The notes beneath the pieces were generated by a model that saw nothing but the letters and a program-made list of their open reading frames with translations, did not search any database and was not told where the DNA came from. A stretch of DNA of 64,000 bases, taken from a bacterium. GTDB taxonomy: Bacteria; 4484-113; JAGGVC01. Positions 25,991-34,460 of this stretch are shown here, piece by piece; the stretch's first letter is position 1, and every line of letters starts with the position of its first letter. The position numbers and the translations under genes were made by a program. Location: assembly GCA_039961635.1 (NCBI GenBank), contig JABRWB010000032.1, forward strand, positions 19,955 to 83,954, in the 5' to 3' direction.

Positions 25991-27430
25991 TTAGCCGCCG
26001 AATATCTTACGGGCAAGTTCGCTCGTATTCGAGTCGCCGTCGTCAATCTCAATTTCGTCCGGTTCCTCGGCCGACTTGTCGAATTCGTCGTAATACTTGG
26101 TCATTTCCTTTGCGGTGATTCCGACGCGGTCGCTCGGCCGTATCGGCGTGGCGAGAGAAGCATATGGCATAATCGTGATGGGAGGGAAGGGAGGTCTGAC
26201 CTTGGAGAAAATCATGCCCATCGCCTGTCCGGCGGTTTTTGCCGGAATCAGGCCGAGCGATCGGACTTCCTCGTCGGGCAGGGAGCTGACCAAATAAATT
26301 TTGTGCTTTTCAGCGCGCGTTCGAAGCGATAGAATCAAATGCCCAAGCGGGGAATACTTGTTTTGCAGGCGCAGCCTGACGGTGTCCGCCGTTTTGAATT
26401 CCTTCCAGTCTTCGAATACAGGATGTCCCAATCCTTCCCTGCACTCGGCGAGCAGCACCAGTTGTCCGCCGTCGGGATTCAGCAGATTGGTTCCGTTCAC
26501 CAACGATTTATGGGTCTGATAAAAGTTGATGTCGCGCGGGTATCCGCCTGCGCTCGCGATTGCAATATCGGCGTATGGATTCTCCCTGCCGCCGACCACT
26601 ATTCCGTAAAAGTCCTCGACGAACTGGCAGCCGACGCGGTGCGCGTAGCTGAAATCGCCCGCAAAAACCCCCGCGATTCCTCCGGAGGGCGTAAGAACCA
26701 CATCCATTAGAAAGTCCGGACGCAGCTCCCCCGCCGCGTCGAGCATATCCTCGTGCACCGGGTTGCCCAGCAGACTGCCCGGCCGCACGCGGTCATGGAA
26801 GAATCCCGTTTCGGGATCGATACAGAGGGAGTGATTCTGGATGATGCTTTCGCGCGCGGCGACGCCGGGAAAGAGAGCTTTTCTGCCGCCTGTGAATCCC
26901 GCGAAATAATGGTAGGTGATCGATCCGGTCAGTATGATGAAATCAGCTTCGAACGCGACGGGATTGTAATAAATTATCGTGCCGCGCGTTGTTTTGCCGC
27001 AACGCTTCATCTTGCCGGAATCGCTTCCGTCATGCTGGACTATTTTGTACTTTTTAACTATTTCCGTTCCAAGATGAGCAGCCAATTCGGCATCGGTCAT
27101 GAAGCGGTGCGTGCCGGTTGCGACCAAAATCGTGATCGCCTGCGCGGGAATCTTCGCCACCCTCGTCAGCTCGTCGAATAGAACCGGCAGAGTTGCATCG
27201 TATCTGCACTTGCGCGTGTGATCGGAAACGATGACAACCAAATTTTTCTTCCCGCGGGCCGCCTCCATAAGCGGAGCGGCTCCGATGGGATTTCTAAGAG
27301 CGCGGCGTAGCGCGTTCTCAACGTTGTCCAGCGGCGGGCATGCGCGCGGGGCGAACTCGCGGCATTCTATTCCGATCGGAACGGAAATCGTTTCTTCCCT
27401 GTCCCCGTATTTCAGTTTGTAGTCAGGCAT
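25991..27430 (-). CDS. larA: LarA-family nickel-pincer (lactate-type) racemase
   Basis: Family of 2-hydroxyacid racemases and epimerases using a covalently bound nickel-pincer cofactor. The 479 residues contain SDHTR at 69-73, His108 (TGTHRF), His174 and Lys184 (HYFAGFTGGRK) and His200 (QNH). These correspond to the cofactor-binding and catalytic positions of the well-studied Lactobacillus enzyme, Lys184 being the cofactor anchor. The substrate need not be lactate. No cofactor-making genes (larB, larC, larE) are in the window. ATG at 27430 has GGAG six bases upstream; a promoter lies at 27481-27510 and a terminator at 25754. Confidence 0.85.
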   Translation of the reverse strand: MPDYKLKYGDREETISVPIGIECREFAPRACPPLDNVENALRRALRNPIGAAPLMEAARGKKNLVVIVSDHTRKCRYDATLPVLFDELTRVAKIPAQAITILVATGTHRFMTDAELAAHLGTEIVKKYKIVQHDGSDSGKMKRCGKTTRGTIIYYNPVAFEADFIILTGSITYHYFAGFTGGRKALFPGVAARESIIQNHSLCIDPETGFFHDRVRPGSLLGNPVHEDMLDAAGELRPDFLMDVVLTPSGGIAGVFAGDFSYAHRVGCQFVEDFYGIVVGGRENPYADIAIASAGGYPRDINFYQTHKSLVNGTNLLNPDGGQLVLLAECREGLGHPVFEDWKEFKTADTVRLRLQNKYSPLGHLILSLRTRAEKHKIYLVSSLPDEEVRSLGLIPAKTAGQAMGMIFSKVRPPFPPITIMPYASLATPIRPSDRVGITAKEMTKYYDEFDKSAEEPDEIEIDDGDSNTSELARKIFGG

Positions 27431-27480
27431 CGCCGGCTCCGGGCCGATTTGTCACTTTGCCTTCACGCGAAGGATGCCTG

Positions 27481-27510
27481 ATTGTACCACTTTGCGGGAA
27501 TGCCTTGTCA
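27481..27510 (-). promoter_or_regulatory. Candidate larA promoter
   Basis: On the minus strand: TGACAA (27505-27510), 18-base spacer, TACAAT (27481-27486), leaving a leader of about 45 bases before the ATG at 27430. The -35 overlaps the stop region of the upstream gene. Confidence 0.4.
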
Positions 27511-28386
27511 GCCGCCTTGCGAAAACTGATGATACCAGCGGTACCAGCTCCGGTACTTCGGCGAATCGGGATATTTCAGGTAGGCTTCCTTCTGTTCGAT
27601 CAACACTTGCGGCGCACCCGCGCGCAAGAGAAAGTCGTACGCTTTTTCTTCGCAGTAAACCTCTTCGGCAACCGTGTCCAGGTCGAGGCCCAGCCTGGAC
27701 GATTCAACATGCGAAGCCTCGTGAACCAGCGTCGCCGCGTAATTGAAAACCGCCCAATCCGAATTGTCCGCGACGTTCGCGCCGAACGCCATTCGGGTTT
27801 TGATCCACATTTTGCCGGATAAGCTGTCCACCATCGCGCCTATGGACTTTAAATGCACCGGATGTTCGTTCACGTAAATTCGCGTCCGGGTTTTTATCTC
27901 GCTGACCTCCGTGATCCTGTCGGCCACGAAGTCGTAATAAGTCGGCGTCCGCTGCTTCATCAGAGCGAGGGTCAAAAGCGTCCGCTCCTTGAACAAACCG
28001 TCGCCTTCTATTTTGAGCCAAGGAACATCGGATTCGGAGAGCGGCGCTATCGAATCGGCGACTGCGGTTGTAATACCGAAATACTCGTCGCTGTACGACC
28101 GGTAAAGGAAGTAAAACGCCTCGGTCAGCCCCAGCGCGACAATCGCCAGCAAACCCAAAACCTTCCAAAATCCGCGGACGCCCTTTTTGCGTTTTTGGTA
28201 TTCGGGCGGAATTTCCACCGGATCGCATACGAAGGGAAACTCGCACTTGGCGCACGCTTCGGCATCCGCTGGGACGAATCTACCGCAATTGGGGCATTTG
28301 ATGATGACCGCGCGGGGCTCGCCCGGCGGCCGCTCGAACGACGGGCCGGTGCGCGAATAAGAAAAAAATTTCGGATCGTCGGGCAA
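27508..28386 (-). CDS. Zinc-ribbon membrane protein with HExxH metallopeptidase motif
   Basis: 292 residues of unknown exact function. An N-terminal zinc ribbon (Cys31, Cys34, Cys45, Cys48; CPNCG...CAKC) is followed by one membrane helix (about 73-95). The outside domain carries VHEASH at 221-226, a zincin HExxH motif, with glutamates downstream (TVAEEVYCEE) that could be the third metal ligand. It looks like a membrane-tethered metallopeptidase with a cytoplasmic ribbon, though activity is inferred only. The start is a TTG without a clear ribosome binding site, 12 bases after the AAA+ gene, probably in the same operon. Confidence 0.6.
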   Translation of the reverse strand: MPDDPKFFSYSRTGPSFERPPGEPRAVIIKCPNCGRFVPADAEACAKCEFPFVCDPVEIPPEYQKRKKGVRGFWKVLGLLAIVALGLTEAFYFLYRSYSDEYFGITTAVADSIAPLSESDVPWLKIEGDGLFKERTLLTLALMKQRTPTYYDFVADRITEVSEIKTRTRIYVNEHPVHLKSIGAMVDSLSGKMWIKTRMAFGANVADNSDWAVFNYAATLVHEASHVESSRLGLDLDTVAEEVYCEEKAYDFLLRAGAPQVLIEQKEAYLKYPDSPKYRSWYRWYHQFSQGG

Positions 28387-28398
28387 TCTGGCGAAAGT

Positions 28399-30465
28399 TT
28401 ACACCGTCTGCTTTCTTCCGCCCGGGTTGCGGAATCCGATAACGGTCTTGACTCTCGTCTGGCGGGCGAATTCCTCGTAGCGGCGCACGAGTTTGTCCCA
28501 TTCAAGCAGGTCCGCCTGGCGGGAATCTAGGGCGGCGAGCAGGTCTTTCATTTCCAATGGCCGCGCCACGCCGGTTTTAATCGCTTCCTTCCACGGAATC
28601 GTGGCCGCGTCCTCGACAAGCTGGCGCAGGTTGTCGCTCGAATGATACTCGGTCTTGGCCGCGAGCTCGTCGAAGTCGATTCCCTCCCGATCCACGAAAG
28701 GCTTCTTGCCGACGTACAGCTCAAGCACGGCCTTTCGCTCCTCCGCGTTGGGCGGTGGGACGAACACGCTCTTGCCGAACCTTCCCGCGCGCCTAAGCGC
28801 CAAATCCACGTTCCACGGCGCGTTGGTTGCACCGAGAACCATAAGATTCTCGTTGTTGCTTTCGATTCCGTCCATCTCGGTCAAAAGCTGGCTGATTATT
28901 TTCTTTTCCCAGCCCGTGTGGCTTTCCTCGCGCGCCATTCCGAGCGCGTCGAGTTCGTCTATGAACATTATGCAGGGCGCCTTTTTGCGAGCCGCGCGGA
29001 AGATGGTAGCTATGGCCTTTTCCGAATTGCCGACCCACTTGTCGAGAACGGTGGACAGATTCACGTTTATGAAGAAAAGCTTGCACTCGCCGGCGGCCGC
29101 GCGCGCGAGCATCGTTTTGCCGCAGCCCGGAGGCCCGAAAAACAGAACGCCGCCCCCCGCGCGCTTGCCGTATTTCGCCGCGAGTTCCGGATTCGTCAGC
29201 GGATATTGAATCGTCTCGCGCACGATTTCCTTGACCGATTCAAGCCCGGCGATGTCCGCGAACGTGTCCGCCGGAATGCGCTGCTCGCCAAGCAGCTTCT
29301 CCTCGCTGCCGGTCGAATATGCGGAGTACACGTCGTCGTCCATTCCCATAGAGCGGCGCTTCAGCAGCGACTGGTCGCGGCCGAGCTGCGCCTCCACAAG
29401 CCCCGGATCGAGCTCCAGCGCGCGCGCGTAATCTTCCATCGCGCGGTCGCTTACGTCCAACTGGTCATAGACGCGGGCGCGTCCCAGGTAATGCGACGCC
29501 GTTTCAGGGTCGTTCTGTATCAGCAAAGTGAACTGCTCGATAGCCTCGATGGGGCGGTAGCTCATCGCGAGCGCCTGCGCGTACGCGGTGCGCACCTCTT
29601 TGTCGCCCGGTACCATATCGAGAAACACGCGCATGTCCTCGGCGGCGCGTGCGTAATCCTCGCGGTCGAAATAAATGAACGCACGCCGCCGTCTGAATTC
29701 AGGAAGGTCGGGAAACAGATCCAGCATCCGCTCAAGCTCGCTCGGAGTCCTTTCAAAAAAGGTGTCGCCCGGAGAGCGGTCCGCTTTGTAAGCCATCAGC
29801 TCGGGTATGTGGGGGAAAAAGGCGAGGCCTATTTTTGCTACGGACTCCGCCTCTTTGTTGAGCCCGTCTTCGGCGAGGGCGGTTGCAAGCTCCACGAACA
29901 TATTCGGCCCGAACGGTTTTGACGCAGCCGGCTCGTCGAGATTGCGCAGCAGCTTGTGAATCAGCTTCGAAGCCGCCATGCCTTCCTGGCCCATATTCAG
30001 CGAGTTGCACAAGTCGGCGGTAATCACAAGCACGGGCCGCAGCAACTTTTCGCCATGCGTCTTCGCGAGTTTGAGCAATACGCGCTCAATCAACAAGAGC
30101 GCCGCGCCGTATAGATCAAGTTGCTTCAGCGGCCTGCTGTGCATTTGAGACAGCAGCCGCACCGACGCGGAAAAGTCCCAAGAGCAGCCCGCGAGTACGC
30201 ACCAGGCCGCGAATGCGCAATGAAGCTCCGCTTTTTCGGCGAACTGCAGTCCTATGTTGAAAAATCGCTTGCTTTTCAGCAAACCGGGCGAAGGATTTGG
30301 AATGTCGGCCAAATACTGCCGCGCCAGATTTTGCCACGGCTCGGGCGGAATGTCTTCCATCAGCCGTCGCGCCGGACTTTTGTTCGGCTTTTTAAAGCCC
30401 GAACAGATGGATGCAAAATCGTTCCAGTAGGAAATTGCCCGAATATCGGGCGATTTGTCAGCCAT
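28399..30465 (-). CDS. TPR--AAA+ ATPase
   Basis: A 688-residue cytoplasmic protein. The N-terminal helical region is unassigned; TPR-like repeats lie at about 255-360; a single AAA+ module of the FtsH/p97/spastin class follows, with Walker A GPPGCGKT at 444-451, Walker B IMFIDELDAL at 499-508, sensor-1 VLGATNAPW and arginine-finger region RRAGRFG. It has no membrane segment or protease domain. TPR plus one AAA+ domain suggests a remodelling motor with a bound partner. It lies 14 bases after the L,D-transpeptidase gene and before the zincin gene, so wall remodelling or membrane-protein handling is an inferred role. Confidence 0.8.
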   Translation of the reverse strand: MADKSPDIRAISYWNDFASICSGFKKPNKSPARRLMEDIPPEPWQNLARQYLADIPNPSPGLLKSKRFFNIGLQFAEKAELHCAFAAWCVLAGCSWDFSASVRLLSQMHSRPLKQLDLYGAALLLIERVLLKLAKTHGEKLLRPVLVITADLCNSLNMGQEGMAASKLIHKLLRNLDEPAASKPFGPNMFVELATALAEDGLNKEAESVAKIGLAFFPHIPELMAYKADRSPGDTFFERTPSELERMLDLFPDLPEFRRRRAFIYFDREDYARAAEDMRVFLDMVPGDKEVRTAYAQALAMSYRPIEAIEQFTLLIQNDPETASHYLGRARVYDQLDVSDRAMEDYARALELDPGLVEAQLGRDQSLLKRRSMGMDDDVYSAYSTGSEEKLLGEQRIPADTFADIAGLESVKEIVRETIQYPLTNPELAAKYGKRAGGGVLFFGPPGCGKTMLARAAAGECKLFFINVNLSTVLDKWVGNSEKAIATIFRAARKKAPCIMFIDELDALGMAREESHTGWEKKIISQLLTEMDGIESNNENLMVLGATNAPWNVDLALRRAGRFGKSVFVPPPNAEERKAVLELYVGKKPFVDREGIDFDELAAKTEYHSSDNLRQLVEDAATIPWKEAIKTGVARPLEMKDLLAALDSRQADLLEWDKLVRRYEEFARQTRVKTVIGFRNPGGRKQTV

Positions 30466-30479
30466 ATATTCGATTACCT

Positions 30480-31064
30480 CTAAAGGCTCGCGTCTCCGTA
30501 GAGCCTTTCAAGCGTGGATTCTATCAGCATAATCTCGAACAAATGAGTGCCTGACGTGTTTGCGAAAGGCAGGTTCAGCGGCGGAACCTTTACGATATCC
30601 ACGGGGATTCCGACCGAAACGTCCGCGTAAAGTTTCTTCGCGTCTTCCCTTTTCAGCCTTATGCACCCATGGCTAGCCGGCGTCCCGATCAACTTGTAGT
30701 AGGACCATCCAAGAAGGCCGTGTATGCCGTAAGCGCCGTCGGGGGTTAACGCCATCCAATTCGTCATTGTCGCGCTGTACTTCCTGCTGTATGCGCTCGG
30801 GTGTTTATTGTAAATCTTATAGCTTCCCGTGGGCGTTCCATATCCGGCCTTTCCGCTGGAAATGGGGAACGCATGCAGCACGAATCCATTTGAATCGAGA
30901 GCGAACAACCGCTGCTCTTCAAGGTTGATTATTATCCGGGCGACCTTTGAAGTATTTTGAGTTTCCTGGCTTTCAGGTTCGGCAAATGAAGCAGGAATGC
31001 ACGTGCAGAAAGCGGCAATCGCGGTGACCGCCGTCACGGATGCAATTTTCAGTACAATTGGCAC
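30480..31064 (-). CDS. L,D-transpeptidase, YkuD family, exported
   Basis: Makes 3-3 peptidoglycan cross-links or attaches proteins to the wall. The 194 residues comprise a signal peptide (about 1-28, ending in ASFA) and a YkuD domain with YGIHG and the catalytic signature SHGCIRL, whose cysteine is the nucleophile. GTG at 31064 is supported by TATAAT five bases upstream. It is the first gene of a unit with the TPR-AAA+ and zincin genes. Confidence 0.9.
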   Translation of the reverse strand: MPIVLKIASVTAVTAIAAFCTCIPASFAEPESQETQNTSKVARIIINLEEQRLFALDSNGFVLHAFPISSGKAGYGTPTGSYKIYNKHPSAYSRKYSATMTNWMALTPDGAYGIHGLLGWSYYKLIGTPASHGCIRLKREDAKKLYADVSVGIPVDIVKVPPLNLPFANTSGTHLFEIMLIESTLERLYGDASL

Positions 31065-31069
31065 GCCAG

Positions 31070-31075
31070 ATTATA
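31070..31075 (-). promoter_or_regulatory. -10 box of the leaderless L,D-transpeptidase promoter
   Basis: TATAAT on the minus strand, five bases before the GTG at 31064. It lies in the 25-base gap after the cytidine deaminase gene. No clear -35. Confidence 0.5.
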
Positions 31076-31089
31076 CCCCGCGAACGAAA

Positions 31090-31518
31090 TCAAGATTTGG
31101 TTTTCGGCTTCCCCAGATTGAACGCGAACGGAAGAAATTCCATCAGTCGCCGGCTGGAAATCCCCCCCGATTCATCTTCGCCTAGCACTACGCAATCAGG
31201 CGCGCCGAATTCGGCAAGCACCTGCAGGCAGGCTCCGCACGGAACGACATCCGGCTGTTTTTCCGCGACGACGGCCACTGCGACAATCGTTCGGAAGCCC
31301 GCCTCGGCCACCATTCGCGCGACCGCGGCGCGCTCCGCGCATATAGTCAGTCCAAAACTGGCGTTTTCCACGTTTGCGGCGGAAAAAACGCGGCCGTCGT
31401 GCGACACCACGGCTGCGCCCACCGGGAAGTGCGAGTAAATGGAATACGAGCGCTTCATCGCGTCGCGTGCAGATTCGAGAAGCTTTGCGGGCTCCACCGG
31501 TAATTGAAATCCGATCAT
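31090..31518 (-). CDS. cdd: Cytidine deaminase
   Basis: Zinc hydrolase converting (deoxy)cytidine to (deoxy)uridine in nucleoside salvage. The 142 residues include VENASFGLTICAERAA (Cys zinc ligand and catalytic Glu) and PCGACLQVLAEF (two Cys ligands; the usual PCGACRQ has Leu here). Length is normal. Its ATG overlaps the stop of the upstream gene (ATGA), so the two are translationally coupled. The product could feed the nucleoside phosphorylase at 686. Confidence 0.92.
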   Translation of the reverse strand: MIGFQLPVEPAKLLESARDAMKRSYSIYSHFPVGAAVVSHDGRVFSAANVENASFGLTICAERAAVARMVAEAGFRTIVAVAVVAEKQPDVVPCGACLQVLAEFGAPDCVVLGEDESGGISSRRLMEFLPFAFNLGKPKTKS

Positions 31519-32654
31519 GCTTCGGGCAGGGGATCAAAGCTGATTTCGTAATACTGGTCGGTGAAGTCCACCAGGTGGTATTCCTCTTTTTCCGCTCGCG
31601 TTTGAAGTTCCACCCTGGCGACGCCCAAAAACCTGCCGGCCATAATCGCCGCGTTTTGCCGCCTCGGCAGCACTTTCAAATTGTTCTGTTTGGCGATTTC
31701 GGTCATTTTCTCGATCGCGGCGCGAGGAACGCGGGCCGCCTTGGACTTGTTCTGATACTCGAAAATGGCTATTTCGAACGTTTCGCCGCCAATATTCATG
31801 CTTTTGGTTTCAATTCGCTTGCGCTGAATCGTTATCGTTCCCGCGCCTTCGACCGTCTGAACCTTGATTTTGTCAAGCAGGTGTGAGTCCTCTTCCTCTT
31901 CGTGTTCGGGCTCCGGTTCCGCAGCCGGTTCGGCGGATGCGGCCGGCCTGTATGCCTCTTCTACAGGTGCCGTTGCAGCTTCGGGCTTCGGCTCTTCGAC
32001 TGTTACTCCCATTGCGGAAAGCTCTTCAGGACTCGCGGCCTCGCCGCCGAGCTCCACGACTGGTTCCTCGGTATCTACGGAGGTAGCGGATGCTTCCGCC
32101 GGCGCGGACGCGGCTTCGGGATGCGCGGACTTTATTTCGCGGGCAAGATCAAGCGGCGACCAGTCGTCCGCCGGAGGCGGCGCCGTCGCAGGCTCGGGCT
32201 CCGGCGCTTTTTCGGGTTGCGCGGCCGTTTCGAACGGGCTTGCTCCGGACGGCGACGACCACCTGTCCGGCTGGGGCTCCGGTTCCGGCTCGGGTTCGGG
32301 TCGCTTATCTGTTTCAAAAGGACTCGCTCCCGGAGCGGAAGACCAACGGTCGGTTTTCGCTTGCTCTTGGGCGGCGGCCTCTTCGCGGGCCTTTGCCTCC
32401 GCCGCGCGCCTGCGCTCGGCTCGGTCCCCCGCAAGGTCGAACAGGTCGCGTTCTGCAGCCGGCGGCTCCTGGTGCTTCTCTCGCGGACTTCTGGGCGTGT
32501 ACGAAGTCGAAGGAGTATAGGTTGAAGAAGGCTTTGGTTCGGAAAATCGAACGGAACCTTGCTTACCCGGGCGCGACCGGTACTCGACGATTTTCGCCGG
32601 TATTTTTGACTGCTTTTTTCCGAACAAACGACCGAGCCAGCTGAAAAGACCCAT
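31515..32654 (-). CDS. Low-complexity Pro/Glu/Ala-rich protein with conserved-looking C-terminal domain
   Basis: I do not recognise this 379-residue protein. It begins MGLFSWLGRLFGKK, a possible amphipathic membrane-binding helix like that of SepF. A long Pro/Glu/Ala-rich region follows, with a tandem duplicate (DRWSS.PGASPFET twice) and runs of Glu-Pro. From about 265 there is a globular-looking domain (TVEGAGTITIQRKRIETKSM and on) that ends in acidic residues. ATG at 32654 has GAGG six bases upstream; a TATACT box lies further up. It is the first gene of a pair with cdd. Confidence 0.55.
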   Translation of the reverse strand: MGLFSWLGRLFGKKQSKIPAKIVEYRSRPGKQGSVRFSEPKPSSTYTPSTSYTPRSPREKHQEPPAAERDLFDLAGDRAERRRAAEAKAREEAAAQEQAKTDRWSSAPGASPFETDKRPEPEPEPEPQPDRWSSPSGASPFETAAQPEKAPEPEPATAPPPADDWSPLDLAREIKSAHPEAASAPAEASATSVDTEEPVVELGGEAASPEELSAMGVTVEEPKPEAATAPVEEAYRPAASAEPAAEPEPEHEEEEDSHLLDKIKVQTVEGAGTITIQRKRIETKSMNIGGETFEIAIFEYQNKSKAARVPRAAIEKMTEIAKQNNLKVLPRRQNAAIMAGRFLGVARVELQTRAEKEEYHLVDFTDQYYEISFDPLPEA

Positions 32655-32778
32655 ATCCAACCTCGAGCAATAAAACGGATTTGAGTATACAGTCAATCTT
32701 GCGGGCGCGCAATAAGGTCGCCGGTCGCGTATTGCGGGGCTGCTGCCGGACGAGCGGTTTGTCCGCCGGGCGGAAATT

Positions 32779-33204
32779 TCAGGCCAAAATCAGGAACGCG
32801 CCTTCCGGTCCGGTTTCCACCCTGCCGGTTGAGCCGCTGCCGGACTTGCCGACCGCGACGTTTTTGATCAAATACACTTCGTCGGCAAGATGAATTCCGG
32901 GCAGGTTACGCAGATGCGCGTGCACGAAATCGGTCATTTCCACGACCTTTTCCATTCCGAAGTCGCCCGGCAGGATCATTCTGCAGTTCCCGCCTTCTCC
33001 TTGCAGCTTTTGGACGGGAAGATGCTCCACGTACATCTGCCAGTGGCACCGGTACGAAAAATCCCGGACCGCGGCTTCGTTTTCGAGCACAATCGCGGGC
33101 ACCTTTTCGAATCCGGCAAGGGAAGGCGCCGGGCGGTTGTCGATTACGGCCGCAAGGGTTTTGTCCTTGCAGACTGTCCACCATTTGAGTTTGATGGGAG
33201 CCAT
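32779..33204 (-). CDS. Hypothetical protein, 141 residues
   Basis: Not recognised. It is a soluble-looking protein with no signal or membrane segment. Visible features are two Cys (CHWQMYVEHL near 53, NCRMILPGDFG near 73) and a glycine/serine-rich near-C-terminal stretch (GKSGSGSTGRVETGPEG). ATG at 33204 has GAGGT five bases upstream, and codon use matches its neighbours, so it is probably real. It stands alone on the minus strand, between a terminator at 33325-33350 and the low-complexity gene. Confidence 0.5.
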   Translation of the reverse strand: MAPIKLKWWTVCKDKTLAAVIDNRPAPSLAGFEKVPAIVLENEAAVRDFSYRCHWQMYVEHLPVQKLQGEGGNCRMILPGDFGMEKVVEMTDFVHAHLRNLPGIHLADEVYLIKNVAVGKSGSGSTGRVETGPEGAFLILA

Positions 33205-33324
33205 TTCAACCTCTTTGAAACGGGACGAGATTAACCGCCGCCGCGCCGCATGTCAACAATCGATGTCCATAGCGCGCATCGCGCAAATCCCTGTCGGCAG
33301 GACTGAAAGCAACCGATTCACGCG

Positions 33325-33350
33325 AAAAAGCCCCGCCCTGAAGCGGGGCT
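33325..33350 (-). terminator. Intrinsic terminator
   Basis: On the minus strand: AGCCCCGC, loop TTCAGG, GCGGGGCT, then a run of five T that begins with the last base of the stem. It ends transcription of the secreted protein gene at 33377. Confidence 0.85.
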
Positions 33351-33376
33351 CGTAGTAGTCGGGAAGAGCAATGTTG

Positions 33377-34243
33377 CTAATACCTGTTCGGATCGCTGAG
33401 TTTGGCTCCGGTCCACAGCTTCTTGCGTTGCTGCTCCATTACCATATCGAAATACTCGGGATCGAGCGACTTGATTATCCAGTTGCCGAACCGCCTGTCG
33501 AAGGTGCGTTTGCCGTACAGGTTGTACTGCGAAGAGACAAGCCTGAATGTCGGGAAAATTTCGTTCTCGATAAGATCCTTTACGAGCTGGATGTCGCTGT
33601 CGGTGAACCAAAATTCGAATCGGTACTCGTACGCGTTGGGCACCCGGCGGTATTCGAAGCTGTATTCCGGCTTGATCGCCCAAATCCAGTCGTCGGTGTA
33701 ATGGAACGTTATCGGATTGATGCCGCCGCCGTACTGGTTGTCGCCCTCTTCCGGCTCGCCGCGGTAGTGCTCCACGTTCTTGCGCTGGCGCTCGATGATC
33801 CGCTGAATCTGGTCAACGCCGAATTCGAAGTAAACGGTTTCGGGCCAAGTGTCCAGAAGTTCCTTGTAATAGCGGTTCTCCATATGAAAGCCTTCGAAGT
33901 ACGCGAACACCAGAACCTGTCCGGGCTCCGGCGTGTAGTAGGCGTACTTGTCGATCAGCCACTGGATGTCGCCTGGATCGTTTAGGCCGTATTCGTCAAT
34001 AACAGCCTGAATAAAATCCTTGACCATCTCGCGGGTGAATAGGTAACCGTACACGGTGTACCCCATTTCCTTGTCGTGTACCAGCTGAAAACGTTGGGAC
34101 GGGTACTGCAACAATGCTTCGCGGTAATCGATCATTGTGCGCGACGGCATCGCGGGATAGAAGTCGTCGACCGTAAGTCCGGCCGCGATTGCGCCGCCCG
34201 CCATCGCCACCACGAATAGCACCGCCAAGGTAAGCGTTCTCAT
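33377..34243 (-). CDS. Secreted protein of unknown function
   Basis: 288 residues with a clear signal peptide (MRTLTLAVLFVVAMAGGAIA, cleavage about 20). The mature part is rich in Tyr, Trp and Phe and has no motif I know. The frame is open further upstream, but AGGAG six bases before the ATG at 34243 (three before the ATG at 34246) fixes the start. It is a monocistronic unit with a strong terminator. Probably exported beyond the membrane; function unknown. Confidence 0.6.
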   Translation of the reverse strand: MRTLTLAVLFVVAMAGGAIAAGLTVDDFYPAMPSRTMIDYREALLQYPSQRFQLVHDKEMGYTVYGYLFTREMVKDFIQAVIDEYGLNDPGDIQWLIDKYAYYTPEPGQVLVFAYFEGFHMENRYYKELLDTWPETVYFEFGVDQIQRIIERQRKNVEHYRGEPEEGDNQYGGGINPITFHYTDDWIWAIKPEYSFEYRRVPNAYEYRFEFWFTDSDIQLVKDLIENEIFPTFRLVSSQYNLYGKRTFDRRFGNWIIKSLDPEYFDMVMEQQRKKLWTGAKLSDPNRY

Positions 34244-34460
34244 CATCCGCTCCTGTGGGAAAGCAAAACTTGAGTCGGGTAATAATAGCACGATTATTCG
34301 CGAATGCAAAGCGCCCGGTGCGAGGCCAAACAAGTGCCGCCAAGCCTGTCGGCGAGCCGCCGCGCCGGGTTATCAACATTACCGGTTTTAGCCCTCTTGG
34401 GCGGCGCGTTCCCCGCGCTGCTTGCAGCCGGGAAACAGCCGGAATTTCTCCGCTGACCGG

